Source: Chitinophagaceae bacterium
Lineage (GTDB): Bacteria > Bacteroidota > Bacteroidia > Chitinophagales > Chitinophagaceae
DNA length: 64,000 nucleotides
Assembly (NCBI GenBank): GCA_016720825.1
Contig: JADKJV010000005.1
Span: 62,001-126,000 of the forward strand
Direction: 5' to 3'
Part shown: one piece after another, positions 8,451 to 17,485 of the stretch
Layout of the letters: every line of letters starts with the position of its first letter
How positions within the stretch are numbered: the first letter of the stretch is position 1
Program-made: the position numbers and the translations under genes
Notes under the pieces: model-generated
The model's database searches: none
Told to the model about the DNA's origin: nothing
Seen by the model: the letters and a program-made list of their open reading frames with translations, nothing else

Positions 8451-10009
8451 AACGGCGTGTCATCTTCCGCCGGCAAATCATTCATCTTGCTGCCGGTTTG
8501 TACAAACATTTTCGGGCCGCCGTCGCCGTCAACATCACTGACAGGTTTCCAGTTTCCGGTGAGGCCGGTGGTACCGAAACCGCTGCCATCATCTTCTGTG
8601 AATTTCTGGATTTGCAGGAGGGCGCGGAGTTTAATTGTTTCCAGCGAACCATTCCTGTGTTTGGCGATACGCACGTGTGTTTCACCGCGGTTATTCTCAC
8701 CCATTTCATTGGTGGTGATATCATAGTATTCGGGGCGGTAGAGGAACATTACCATGTCCGCATCCTGTTCAATCGCTCCCGATTCACGGAGGTCACTCAG
8801 CTGTGGCATTTTACTGCCGTCTTTTGCACCGCGTTTCTCCACCTCCCGGCTTAACTGGGACAGGGCGATGATAGGAACACTTAATTCTTTGGCGAGTGCT
8901 TTCAGGTTACGGGAGATATTGCTGATCTCCTGTTCACGGTTGCTGTTCCGGTTTTCGCCGGTACCGCTCATGAGCTGGAGGTAGTCAATGATGATCAGTC
9001 CAATCTGGTGTTTGTTTTTCAGACGGCGGCATTTCGCCCTTAATTCAAAGATGTTGAGTGCGGGGGTATCGTCAATAAATAATGGAGCTTTTGCCAGCCT
9101 TTGGATACCGCGGGCATAGAGCTGCTTCATTTCATGTTCTTCCAGTTTACCACGGGCAATTTTCTCCAGCCAGATTTCGCTTTCAGCTGCGAGGATACGC
9201 TGAACAAGCTGTCCGGCGCTCATCTCAAGGGAGAACAGGGCAACCGCAGTGGGTTTGCTGGGGTGCATGACCGCATTACGCGCCAGGTTCAGGGCGAAGG
9301 CGGTTTTACCCACGGCAGGACGTGCTGCGAGTATGATCAGGTCCGTATTCTGCCAGCCATAAGTAACACGGTCGAGCGAGGGGAAACCACTCGGCACACC
9401 CGTTACATCTTCATTTTTATGACGCAGGTCTTCAATCCGCTGGATGGTTTTCACCAGTACGGAGTCAATGGTATCAAAATTCTTGCGAAGGTGATTGTTG
9501 GTGATATCAAACAATTTGCTTTCGGCATCATCCAACAGGTCGAATACATCGGTGCTGTCTTCATAAGCATCGCCGATAATTTCACCGCTGATGCGGATGA
9601 GTTCACGCTGGATGAACTTTTGCAGAATAATCCTGGAGTGTGCTTCAATGTGTGCAGCTGAAACCACCGCATTCGTAAGCTTGGTTACGTAGTAAGGGCC
9701 GCCCACGGTTTCCAGTTCGTCTTTGGAACGGAGTTCTTCTGCTACTGTAAGAATATCGATAGGCTGGCTTTTATTGGCCAGGCTTTGCATGCACCGGTAA
9801 ATACGCTGGTGTGCTTCCACGTAAAAACATTCGGGCTTGAGGATTTCAATCACCACATCGAATGCGTTCTTTTCAAGCATGATCGCACCCAGCACGGCTT
9901 CTTCCAGTTCTTTGGCCTGCGGAGGAACTTTACCATACACCATTGTTCCGAGGTCTACGGCTGATTTCCTTCTTTGCTTCCTGTCTTTGTTGATATTAGT
10001 AAAGTCCAT
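8447..10009 (-). CDS. dnaB: Replicative DNA helicase DnaB
   Basis: Hexameric 5'-3' helicase at the replication fork, 520 residues. The N-terminal DnaB domain (about 30-135) begins QAKELEEAVLGAIMLEKNAF. A linker follows, then the RecA-like ATPase with GVPSGFPSLDR, Walker A ARPAVGKTA (about 229-237), FSLEMSAGQLVQRILAAE, Walker B LIIIDYLQLM, then LSQLSREVEKR and LSDLRESGAIEQDAD. The C-terminal tail ends DDTPF and the TAG stop belongs to a heptad-repeat array. No intein is present. It appears to be transcribed alone from the 454-bp region upstream. Confidence 0.97.
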   Translation of the reverse strand: MDFTNINKDRKQRRKSAVDLGTMVYGKVPPQAKELEEAVLGAIMLEKNAFDVVIEILKPECFYVEAHQRIYRCMQSLANKSQPIDILTVAEELRSKDELETVGGPYYVTKLTNAVVSAAHIEAHSRIILQKFIQRELIRISGEIIGDAYEDSTDVFDLLDDAESKLFDITNNHLRKNFDTIDSVLVKTIQRIEDLRHKNEDVTGVPSGFPSLDRVTYGWQNTDLIILAARPAVGKTAFALNLARNAVMHPSKPTAVALFSLEMSAGQLVQRILAAESEIWLEKIARGKLEEHEMKQLYARGIQRLAKAPLFIDDTPALNIFELRAKCRRLKNKHQIGLIIIDYLQLMSGTGENRNSNREQEISNISRNLKALAKELSVPIIALSQLSREVEKRGAKDGSKMPQLSDLRESGAIEQDADMVMFLYRPEYYDITTNEMGENNRGETHVRIAKHRNGSLETIKLRALLQIQKFTEDDGSGFGTTGLTGNWKPVSDVDGDGGPKMFVQTGSKMNDLPAEDDTPF

Positions 10010-10463
10010 TGTTCAGTTAAGGCGATAAAAAGTTAAACCATTGATTCAATACCAATGACGCGGGTGCCTTTTTCCAGCCTTGTTGTAAGAAAAAATCCTT
10101 GCACGTTCGGAATGTTCCCAGCAGTCAGTCAGGCGAAAATAGGGGCTTATTTCATTCAGTGGATTTTTAAAATCCCTTTTCTTTCTGCACCATTTTTTCA
10201 CCGCCCTGACCGGGGTTATCCACATTATCAGCCCCTCACTGGCCTACTGAATGTACGCCAAAACGAGGGTTCTTCCGGGGAAATATCCTAACAGTATGTT
10301 ATTAAAACCCTTAAGACCGGATGATTCTCGTCAGTTCCAGCAATAATATCGCAATCCTGTAGTTAATTTTATATGGAAATCCAGTTGAAGGTCATACTTC
10401 ATCATATTAAAGCCGGCCCCGGCAGCCCAACTGCCAGACCGGTTAACCCCTAAAAATCCACTT
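10010..10463. other. Intergenic region between dnaB and a hypothetical gene; one DnaA-box-like site
   Basis: About 450 bp without a convincing gene. It must hold the divergent promoters of dnaB and the 10464 gene, but I see no clear TAnnTTTG element. A perfect 9-mer TTATCCACA (DnaA-box consensus) lies at 10216-10224. A single box without clustering or an AT-rich unwinding element does not support an origin. A 78-codon open frame at 10055-10291 has no recognisable features and was not called. Confidence 0.5.
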
Positions 10464-10976
10464 ATGGAAACGCCGAAAATCAGCCCCCGCCCATTACCAG
10501 TTCTGACTCAGACAGAAAACAACACCACCCTTTGGGTTGGTCATTTCCAGAACGATCCTGATGATCATTTTGCAGGTCAGACATTTAACTGCCCTTCTGA
10601 AGGTCAATTAGACAATATCCAGGTATACTCTGCTTCCGTTCACCATGAAGGTGAATTGCAGATGACCCTGCACGAATTTAATACTGAATTAAAATCATGG
10701 GGTGACCCCATTGCCAGTTCAACCTTTGAAATCGAAAAAAACGATAACGCCCGCTGGATCCGTTTCAGCCTGCCTCCGGTTGACCTGCGCAAAGGCACAA
10801 CTTATGGCTTCCGCATCAACTCTGCCGGCGAAGCAATGGTAGGCCTTGGTGAAGCTGCCACGAATACACGCAAGCCGTTTACATTCGGACACGAATGGAA
10901 TGCGGATTCCCGTAACCTCATCGGTCATTTCTTCTCCTATTTCAGCCTTGCTTTTAAAGTCGAATTAAGCGCCTGA
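10464..10976 (+). CDS. Hypothetical protein, predicted beta-rich
   Basis: A 170-residue acidic protein without signal peptide or membrane segment. I do not recognise the family. The sequence alternates short hydrophobic stretches (TLWVGHFQNDPDDHFAGQTF, LDNIQVYSASV, ELQMTLHEFN, RWIRFSLPPVDLRKGTTYGF), suggesting a jelly-roll or carbohydrate-binding-like beta sandwich; this is inference from pattern only. It begins at an ATG (METPKISPRP) and is followed by a strong terminator at 11002, so it is a complete single-gene unit. Confidence 0.75.
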   Translation: METPKISPRPLPVLTQTENNTTLWVGHFQNDPDDHFAGQTFNCPSEGQLDNIQVYSASVHHEGELQMTLHEFNTELKSWGDPIASSTFEIEKNDNARWIRFSLPPVDLRKGTTYGFRINSAGEAMVGLGEAATNTRKPFTFGHEWNADSRNLIGHFFSYFSLAFKVELSA

Positions 10977-11001
10977 TTTCGGTAACTATTATAAAAACAA
11001 A

Positions 11002-11028
11002 AACCCCGTCTGTAAGGCAGACGGGGTT
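11002..11028 (+). terminator. Rho-independent terminator
   Basis: Perfect 11-bp stem AACCCCGTCTG / CAGACGGGGTT with a 5-nt loop, followed by a T-rich tract (CCTTTGTTTCTT). It lies 25 bp after the stop of the 10464-10976 gene. Confidence 0.85.
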
Positions 11029-11120
11029 CCTTTGTTTCTTAAAGCTTCCTCACTTTTGAAAAATCATGTAATTCCCTAAACATCACCCTGCATTCCCAGT
11101 TTAGACGTTTGGAATTTGGT

Positions 11121-11138
11121 CCCGATAGCTATCGGGAT
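11121..11138. repeat. Perfect 18-bp palindrome
   Basis: TCCCGATAGCTATCGGGA, a perfect palindrome flanked by GGAATTTGG and GGATTTGAATTTGGAATT. It lies 43 bp from the 3' end of the papain-like protease gene. From memory, similar palindromes recur between genes in Bacteroidota; function unknown. Confidence 0.7.
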
Positions 11139-11180
11139 TGGGATTTGAATTTGGAATTTACACTTTTGAAATCTGGGTTA

Positions 11181-12416
11181 TTATTGCTGTATTACAGCTC
11201 TGTTTGTACGTATAGGTTGCGTATTGAGAACAGGTTTTTCCATCTTCAGGTTATTCAGGTCTTCCGGTTTCAGCAACTGGTCAAGCGGCCTGGTATTGAT
11301 TTCCTGTATTGGTCTTTTTATCAGTTCGTTCATCCAGGATTTCCAGGGGCGAAGTCTTTCCACTTCCGGCTCAATCCAGATCACCCAGGAACCCACGCCA
11401 TTGGAACCATATTTCAGCCAGCCAAAGCCGTTGTCACCCCAGTCATCACCCCATGAATTTTTTATCAGCCAGGCGCCTTTATTATCATCCCATCCGCAAA
11501 TGGTAACAAAATGACCTGCCTTGAGGCTATCGGGTGTGTTTGCAGGGAAAGTCTCGCTGTATACTTTTCCGCCACCATCATAAGCACTGAAAGCACCGCT
11601 GTACACCCACATCCAGGTACCAACGGGGCCGTGTTCGCAGATGGCTTGTTTGATTTCAGCCTGCGAAGGCGTGCCCGGATTTGTTTCACTGGCAAAACCC
11701 CAGCTAATGGCACCATAAGGTTTGTTAGTTGGCATCACACAGGTTTTATCTGCTGTCTGGTAAGGCAATACTGTTTCAGCAGTTACACTGTTATCAGCTA
11801 TATAAGCCACGGCTTTATCAAGCCATCCACCTTTGGCGCAATTCATATCCCTTCCATAACCCCAGGCACAGTTCAGTAATTCCTGTTCCGAAGCATCAAT
11901 ACTTGTTTTATTCACGCGCAGGTAACCGGCTTCGAGGATGCTCACTGCTGCGAAAGCCCAGCAACTGCCGCAGCCGCCCTGGTTACGGGCAGCAGTCATC
12001 CAGCCCTGGTTACGGGCATCATAAGTTTTGCCGGCAGTATTGCAGGCCATGGCCACCTGGTAGTCCTTCCAGATATCCCTGATAGCCGGGTTAACAGCGG
12101 ATGCTTTTTCAATGCTCAGCCTGTATTTCTGCAAACGGGTTTTCCCATCCCGGGTGATTTTATTGGCCTGCTCCAGGGAAATCTGGGGCTGGTTACCACC
12201 AACGATATTCCTGATACCCAGTTCAAAGGCTTTGGTATATGAGAGGGTAAAGTCCAGTCCGCGGGTTTTCACTTCATTCCGGAGCAGGTTCAGCTCCTGC
12301 TGGCGCTGGACGGGAGCAGCTCTTTCTTTCAGTTTCAGATCCTGCTGGGCGAAACTGGTTCCGGCAAACAGTAATAATGAACAGGATAAAAATAAAATGG
12401 TCCGTTTTGTTTTCAT
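11181..12416 (-). CDS. Secreted papain-like cysteine protease (family C1)
   Basis: 411 residues. Signal peptide MKTKRTILFLSCSLLLFAGTSFAQ, then a roughly 100-residue propeptide-like region, then the C1 domain. Catalytic residues are visible: oxyanion Gln146 and Cys152 in ARNQGGCGSCWAF, His302 in KAGHFVTICGWD, Asn320 in WLIKNSWGDDWG. The arrangement with the His after HFVTICGWDD is typical of bacterial papain-like proteases of the cathepsin type. A tail of about 65 residues (RPWKSWMNELIKRP onward), rich in basic and Asn/Gln residues, has no T9SS sorting domain, so export by Sec to the periplasm or surface is likely. It appears monocistronic. Confidence 0.92.
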   Translation of the reverse strand: MKTKRTILFLSCSLLLFAGTSFAQQDLKLKERAAPVQRQQELNLLRNEVKTRGLDFTLSYTKAFELGIRNIVGGNQPQISLEQANKITRDGKTRLQKYRLSIEKASAVNPAIRDIWKDYQVAMACNTAGKTYDARNQGWMTAARNQGGCGSCWAFAAVSILEAGYLRVNKTSIDASEQELLNCAWGYGRDMNCAKGGWLDKAVAYIADNSVTAETVLPYQTADKTCVMPTNKPYGAISWGFASETNPGTPSQAEIKQAICEHGPVGTWMWVYSGAFSAYDGGGKVYSETFPANTPDSLKAGHFVTICGWDDNKGAWLIKNSWGDDWGDNGFGWLKYGSNGVGSWVIWIEPEVERLRPWKSWMNELIKRPIQEINTRPLDQLLKPEDLNNLKMEKPVLNTQPIRTNRAVIQQ

Positions 12417-12623
12417 ATTTCAATTTTGGGTGAGGAATTCCCCGGGAGGAATTTGTCCTGAAAGATAAATCTTTATGGTATTCCGGGATTTTTCTTTAAC
12501 GATTCGTTTAAAATGACCGGGATTCTTCACCAATTCGGGAACCCGAATGAGTTTGCATCAGGATTCCGGAACTTTATCCGTAACTTAAGAAACAGTAATT
12601 CCGCAAATCAAAAAACCATCTAT

Positions 12624-13358
12624 ATGGCAACCCGTAAAAAATCAAAAAAGAAATCACCCCTGCGGAAAAAACCAACCCGCAAGGCCGCGCCTAAAAAACG
12701 AAAACCCGCGCCGAAGAAAAAAGCCGCTCCTACAAAACAGAAAGCCGCTAAAAAGACAGTGAGAAAAGCAGCGCCGCGGAAAGCACCTGCCAAAAAGAAA
12801 GCAGCAAAGAAAAAAGTAGTAAAAAAGAAAGTGGTGAAGAAAGCTGCACCAAAAAAGAAGGCCGCACCAAAGAAAAAAATAACGCCCAAGAAAAAAGCAG
12901 TTGCTAAAAAACCGGTTAAGAAAGCGGCTCCACCAAAACCAGCTGCAAAAAAGCCAGTAGCTAAAAAGCCGGTTGCGAAACCAAAAGCCCCGGCACCAGT
13001 TGTTACAGAAGTAAAACCTGTTGTGATACCTGCGCCCCCTGCAGTTGTTGTTGCAGAAGTAACGCCGCCACCGGCACAGGGAACACCGCTGGATGTGCAT
13101 GTAACGTTTTTCAGCGGTGTGGGACAAATCACTGCCACACTTGTTACCAATCATGGCAATGAAGTTCAAACTGCGTCCCATTCCGGAACATTGAGTTTCC
13201 CGAATGCACAAAAGGGCGATGAATTATCTATCAGTGGTGCCAGTTCAGGCACAGCCACACTGACAACAAACCGCAATACAACACCTTCATCAGGTGCCCT
13301 GTCACCGCGGCATTATCCCGAAGGCCCGATATTCGACAGCCTTGGTATAAACCATTAA
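12624..13358 (+). CDS. Histone H1-like lysine/alanine/proline-rich protein with C-terminal beta domain
   Basis: 244 residues from the ATG at 12624 (MATRKKSKKKS). Residues 1 to about 125 consist of K, A, P, R and V in PKKKAA/KKVVKK-like repeats typical of bacterial histone H1-like (Hc1/AlgP-type) DNA-binding tails. Residues about 125-150 form a Pro/Val-rich linker. The last 95 residues (PLDVHVTFFSGVGQITATLV and onward) form a neutral, beta-rich domain I do not recognise. The tail suggests nucleoid DNA binding and condensation; the C-terminal domain may mediate assembly. An in-frame start 111 bp upstream is less likely because it would place a non-basic extension before the tail. The 13366 gene begins 7 bp downstream. 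Confidence 0.8.
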   Translation: MATRKKSKKKSPLRKKPTRKAAPKKRKPAPKKKAAPTKQKAAKKTVRKAAPRKAPAKKKAAKKKVVKKKVVKKAAPKKKAAPKKKITPKKKAVAKKPVKKAAPPKPAAKKPVAKKPVAKPKAPAPVVTEVKPVVIPAPPAVVVAEVTPPPAQGTPLDVHVTFFSGVGQITATLVTNHGNEVQTASHSGTLSFPNAQKGDELSISGASSGTATLTTNRNTTPSSGALSPRHYPEGPIFDSLGINH

Positions 13359-13365
13359 ACAATCT

Positions 13366-14538
13366 ATGCGAAAAATAATAGTGGCAATATGCATCACCGG
13401 TCTGCTTGTACTGCAGGCAGACCGGCTTCATGCCCAGGGAGCCAAAAAAATACCATTGCTTACAGCCGATTCACTGGCCAGCGGCAATTATAAAGATGTG
13501 CTGACCAGTTTTTTCCAGCTGGCCTTCGACAAACTCACCGGCAGCCAGAAAGAACTGCGCTTCAACTCCAATCCCTATGCCATTATGCTCAGGGGTAATC
13601 CGGAACTGGCGGTTGACACCAGTTATACCAGGCTCAAAGGATGGCGTAATTTGAATTTCGGATTCGGGCTTAAACTGGATACCAATTACCACTTCAACGG
13701 ATTTTCATCCGGCGTCAGTTATGCGCTGATCAATAAAAGAGACTATTCAGTATATCATGAATTCATCAATGCCGTACTGGCCGGCAACGGGGAATACGCC
13801 ACACTCCAGACCCTGATCTCCACCGTAACAAGGACAATCGAGAACCAGGCATTCAGGGATAAATTCAGGGATGAAACCCATAAACTGCTCAGCAATTCAG
13901 GATTAACGTACGACAAACTCAGTCCGGATGTGAGGCAAGTTGTTGACAGTATTATCACCAACAACCAATTAAAAGGGATTGCCTCCGCGCTGAAAAATAA
14001 CAGCAAGCTGAACGTGTACAACCTGGCTTTTAAAAATTACGACTCCGTAAAAAAATATTTCCAGAACAGGCTTTTGTGGACAGTGAGTGTGAATGATACA
14101 ACGTATAAAGACCAGTTCATGTTCAGTAATGTGGTGCTCAGCACAAGGGTTTTAAAAGGTATTGTAAACCCCAACCGCCGTTCCAACCTGGAAATTGATT
14201 TCAGCGCCTCGCTGAATTTCCTGGACGATACTGCCCGAAAAGGCCGTGACCTCAAAAGAAATGTATTGCGTGTGGAGCCCGGGCTTAACTGGGTGCTGAA
14301 AGAAAAAGCCAACCAGCAGTCACTCGTTGAATTTAAAATCAGCGGTGAGTACAGGCATATCTCCGGAACGCTGTATAAAAATGAAAGCAGGGACCAGTTT
14401 ATGTTTAACGGGAGCTTCCGTATCCGGATTATACAGGACATCTGGATTCCACTCGATTTCAAATACGATCCTAAAAAAGGAAATGTATTCGGATTCCTGA
14501 GCGTGAAAGCGAATTTCAACGGATTGAAAAAATCCTGA
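13366..14538 (+). CDS. Hypothetical exported protein, possible outer-membrane beta-barrel
   Basis: 390 residues with a clear signal peptide (MRKIIVAICITGLLVLQADRLHAQ). The C-terminal half shows alternating amphipathic strands (NLEIDFSASLNFLDD, NVLRVEPGLNWVLKEK, SLVEFKISGEYRHISG, DQFMFNGSFRIRIIQD, FGFLSVKANFNG) ending near the C-terminus, as in outer-membrane barrels. The middle is helical and charged. I cannot name a family. It follows the histone-like gene by 7 bp on the same strand, so the pair may be co-transcribed, although their functions are not obviously related. Confidence 0.7.
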   Translation: MRKIIVAICITGLLVLQADRLHAQGAKKIPLLTADSLASGNYKDVLTSFFQLAFDKLTGSQKELRFNSNPYAIMLRGNPELAVDTSYTRLKGWRNLNFGFGLKLDTNYHFNGFSSGVSYALINKRDYSVYHEFINAVLAGNGEYATLQTLISTVTRTIENQAFRDKFRDETHKLLSNSGLTYDKLSPDVRQVVDSIITNNQLKGIASALKNNSKLNVYNLAFKNYDSVKKYFQNRLLWTVSVNDTTYKDQFMFSNVVLSTRVLKGIVNPNRRSNLEIDFSASLNFLDDTARKGRDLKRNVLRVEPGLNWVLKEKANQQSLVEFKISGEYRHISGTLYKNESRDQFMFNGSFRIRIIQDIWIPLDFKYDPKKGNVFGFLSVKANFNGLKKS

Positions 14539-14573
14539 TCAATACCATTTCGCACTGACCTAACTTAACCAAC

Positions 14574-16366
14574 ATGAAACCGGTAACCAACTGTCATACC
14601 CATGTGTTTACGGCAAAGCATGTCCCCAATTTCCTCAGCCGCAGCATGATCCCTGGCCTTTCTTTTACCTTGTGCCCGTGAGGCCGGTACTCGCCTTGAT
14701 TTCCTGGTGGTATAAACATCCGGCGAGAATTCCATACAAAGGCTGGTACAAAAGGATGCAGATGTTTTTTACTTCCATCCATAGTTTCCTGGGGAAGTTT
14801 GGCCCGTTGCGTTCTTTGATTGGATATTATATCAGCCTCCAGGCTGTGCATTTTGTTTTCCACTGGATCATGGGTAAAACACCGGCAACGGGTATTGCAG
14901 CAAAGATTAACCAGGTGTTTGACTGGCTGGACAAATACCATGTTTTATGGAATGTACCTTCCATCTGGTTCCAGGTATTGATTGCGCTTGCCGTTTTCCT
15001 GTTCATACGCTCCGGCAGGAACCTCATCATTTTTATTGCAAAGAATTTCTGGGGCATGATGAAAAAACTGCCCGGAAAACAAACCAAAGAAACCCTGCGG
15101 CGGTATTTATACATTGGCCGGTACACATTCCGGATTTCCCAGCGCACCAATTTCAGTAACCTGCAGGCACAGCATCCGGAAGGTTCTTCCTTTGTTTTAT
15201 TACCCATGGATATGGAGTATATGGGCGCCGGTAATGCGGGCGAACGCTACCGCGACCAGTTAACAGGCCTGGATCAAATCCGGGTCAATCATCCCGGCCG
15301 GGGACTGCCTTTTATTTTTGCTGACCCGAGACGTATTCAGGAAGGCATGAAAGAAAAACGGATCAAACCCGGGGAAAAAATCTATTTCAGCTACCTGGCC
15401 AGTGCGGGAAAAGTGACATTGGGTGATTGTGTAATGAAAGAATTCCTGGAAGACAAACAATTCAGCGGTATTAAAATTTATCCAGCTTTGGGTTATTACC
15501 CATTTGATCCATACCTGCTGGCACTGTGGAAATATGCAGCTGATAAAGGCATTCCCATTATGACACATTGCGTCAGGGGGCCTATGTACTACCGCGGTTC
15601 TAAAAAAACGGAATGGAACCAGCATCCTATTTTCATGGAATCGGTGGGCAGGAAAAAAGAAACCGAAGAAAATGATGACAGCGATTTAGCCGGGTCAAGA
15701 ATGGTGCAGCTACAGCTGCCCGAAGCCGGTAATCCCGAATTCACGGCCAACTTCACACATCCCATGAATTTCCTTTGCCTGCTGGAAGAACCGCTGCTCA
15801 GGATAACCGTTCAACAGGCAATAGAAAAAACCGGCGACCAGAAACTGAAAGAAGTTTTTGGTTTTACAAACCCTGACACACCCCTGCAACATACACTCAG
15901 TCATTTAAAAATCTGTATCGGCCATTACGGTGGCGGTGATCAGTGGATTGAGTATTTTGAAAAAGACCGTTACCCGCTCAGCAACCAGTTAATAAAAAAA
16001 GGAACAGGCATAAAATTCTTCGATTATAAAAAAGATGTTCCTTTCAGCCAGGGCAACGTAGCTAATCTCTGGCGGCATACCGACTGGTATTCCATCATCA
16101 GCAGTATGATGATGAGATATGATCATGTTTATGCCGACATCAGTTATATCCTGCACAACGATGCAGAAATACTGCCCTTGCTGAAACAAACCCTGGCCGA
16201 TGAAAGACTGCGGAAAAAAGTATTGTATGGCACTGACTTTTTTGTGGTGAGAAATCACAAAAGCGATAAGCAGATGCTGGCAGATATGACCGGCGGGTTA
16301 AGTGACCTGGATTTTGAACAGATTGCGCGAGTGAATCCGGGAGTGTGGCTGCAGCGGGAGCAGTAG
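14574..16366 (+). CDS. Amidohydrolase family protein, frame broken at 14663-14666
   Basis: The true start is the ATG at 14574, giving MKPVTNCHTHVFTAKHVP; CHTHVFT is the metal-binding HxH of amidohydrolases. This frame hits TGA after GLSFTLCP. The rest (VPVRPVLALISWW to the stop at 16366) is in another frame. Adding one T to the TTTT at 14663-14666 restores GLSFYLVPVRPV and a product of about 597 residues. Further metal or catalytic candidates are HCVRGP, CIGHYGGGDQW and YGTDFF. Two hydrophobic stretches around residues 85-150 may be membrane-associated. Substrate unknown. The frame break looks like a sequencing indel; a GTG at 14672 would give a product lacking the HxH motif. Confidence 0.82.
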
Positions 16367-16391
16367 CACCTTTCAAATCGAAGTACTTTAT

Positions 16392-16537
16392 AGCCGGGTC
16401 TCCCCGATCGGAGTGAAGCGAACAGGAATCTTATTCTTAGGGGACCCGTGCGCGGCTAACCGGACCGGATACTCTGACGCCGGTCCCCTGCGCTCATCAT
16501 CTTTGCAAATACTTAATTCTTGACGGGAGACCCGGCT
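16392..16537. repeat. 146-bp element with 13-bp terminal inverted repeats (copy 1)
   Basis: Ends are AGCCGGGTCTCCC (16392-16404) and GGGAGACCCGGCT (16525-16537), perfect inverses. The interior has no ORF. A second copy in the same orientation, also 146 bp, lies at 17243-17388; the methyltransferase gene sits between them. The architecture resembles a MITE; no clear target-site duplication was found. Confidence 0.7.
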
Positions 16538-16571
16538 GAGAAAGAGTAATGCAGATTCCGGCTAACTAGAT

Positions 16572-17201
16572 TCATTTCTTCGCGATAATAATCGTGTGAA
16601 TTTCCCTTTCCGTTTCACTCCTATTGTACTCCAGGTTAAAAGTAACGAGTTCATGGAATCCGCAATATTGCAGGTGTTCCGTAAAACCTGAGAGGTTGTG
16701 ATAGTGGAAATAGCTCCTGTCGCCGGTACTGGCAGTCTGGAAACCGGATTGCGTCGGATCACCTTCCACAAAACTTAAGTAAAGCACTCCTTTTTCAGTA
16801 AGCAGGTCGTAGGTATCTGAAATTAACTGTAAGCTTTCTTCCGGTGATAAATAAGGAAGGCTGAAGCCGCAAATGATTCCGTCATACTGGGATTCCATCT
16901 TCCCGATTTCACGGATATCCATGACCTGGAAACTGGCGCCGGGATTATTCTGTTTTGCCAGTTTAATCATGTTAGGCGCAATATCAAACCCAAGAATTTT
17001 ATAGCCGGGGTTTTTGGTCAACAGGTACCTGGTAATATTCACGGGGCCGCATCCTCGATCCAGTATCCGGGCATCTGCTTTATGGATGGCTTTGCAGAAA
17101 GAATCGTATGAATCATTATAGAGTTCGAGTTCCATAAACTTATCCTGGTACGCCTGGGCAACCTTGTTCCAGGTCTGGAATGTTTCCTCGTTATGATTCA
17201 T
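16572..17201 (-). CDS. Class I SAM-dependent methyltransferase
   Basis: 209 residues, methyltransf_25/11-like. Motif I is ILDRGCGPVNITRYL (D-x-G-C-G), motif II LGFDIAPNMIKLAKQ, then FQVMDIREI and DGIICGFSLPYLS, with the core strand VLYLSFVEGDPTQSGFQ. It is cytosolic and the substrate is unknown. It is a stand-alone minus-strand gene between two direct copies of a 146-bp inverted-repeat element. This raises the possibility of a mobile or recombination-prone island, although nothing in the gene itself proves transfer. Confidence 0.88.
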   Translation of the reverse strand: MNHNEETFQTWNKVAQAYQDKFMELELYNDSYDSFCKAIHKADARILDRGCGPVNITRYLLTKNPGYKILGFDIAPNMIKLAKQNNPGASFQVMDIREIGKMESQYDGIICGFSLPYLSPEESLQLISDTYDLLTEKGVLYLSFVEGDPTQSGFQTASTGDRSYFHYHNLSGFTEHLQYCGFHELVTFNLEYNRSETEREIHTIIIAKK

Positions 17202-17242
17202 GCTGGTGGTTTAAAATGGTTCTATAAAGTTATCCTTTTCCG

Positions 17243-17388
17243 GCCGGGTCTCCCGCACTGAGTGATGCGAAAAGGAATTCTTTACTGTGGGAATCCGGCG
17301 TATACCATTCACGCCAGTTCCCCCCCGCGTGGGCGCACCCCCCTGCTTTTATAATTGCAATTACACTATACTTGACGGGAGACCGGCT
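17243..17388. repeat. 146-bp element with terminal inverted repeats (copy 2)
   Basis: Ends GGCCGGGTCTCCC and GGGAGACCGGCT (one C lost) match copy 1 at 16392-16537. Internal similarity includes GAGTGATGCGAAAAGGAAT against GAGTGAAGCGAACAGGAAT. Both copies are followed by GAGAA. Same orientation as copy 1. Confidence 0.7.
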
Positions 17389-17410
17389 GAGAAGGATATT
17401 AACAAAAGCG

Positions 17411-17437
17411 ACCCGGCGTACACCTGTAACGCCGGGT
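17411..17437 (-). terminator. Possible terminator of the T9SS cargo gene
   Basis: Nine-bp stem ACCCGGCGT / ACGCCGGGT with a 9-nt loop. On the minus strand it is followed by CGCTTTTGTT, a short T-rich tail. It lies about 50 bp after the stop of the 17486-19186 gene. The stem shares GCCGGGTCTCC with the neighbouring element, so it may also be repeat-derived. Confidence 0.5.
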
Positions 17438-17485
17438 CTCCTGCTTTTTCATAATAGCAAATTCTATATTTCAACAGAGCATCAT

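Noticed and set aside
10055..10291. 78-codon plus-strand frame upstream of the 10464 gene
   Set aside because: No recognisable motif, no promoter or ribosome site and unusual composition; more likely noncoding.
10010..10463. Replication origin near dnaB
   Set aside because: Only one DnaA box, no cluster and no dnaA or dnaN nearby.
12620..13211. Two long minus-strand open frames opposite the histone-like gene
   Set aside because: They consist of F/A/G- or C/R/F-rich repeats that are the complement of the Lys/Ala codons; no signal or domain fits.
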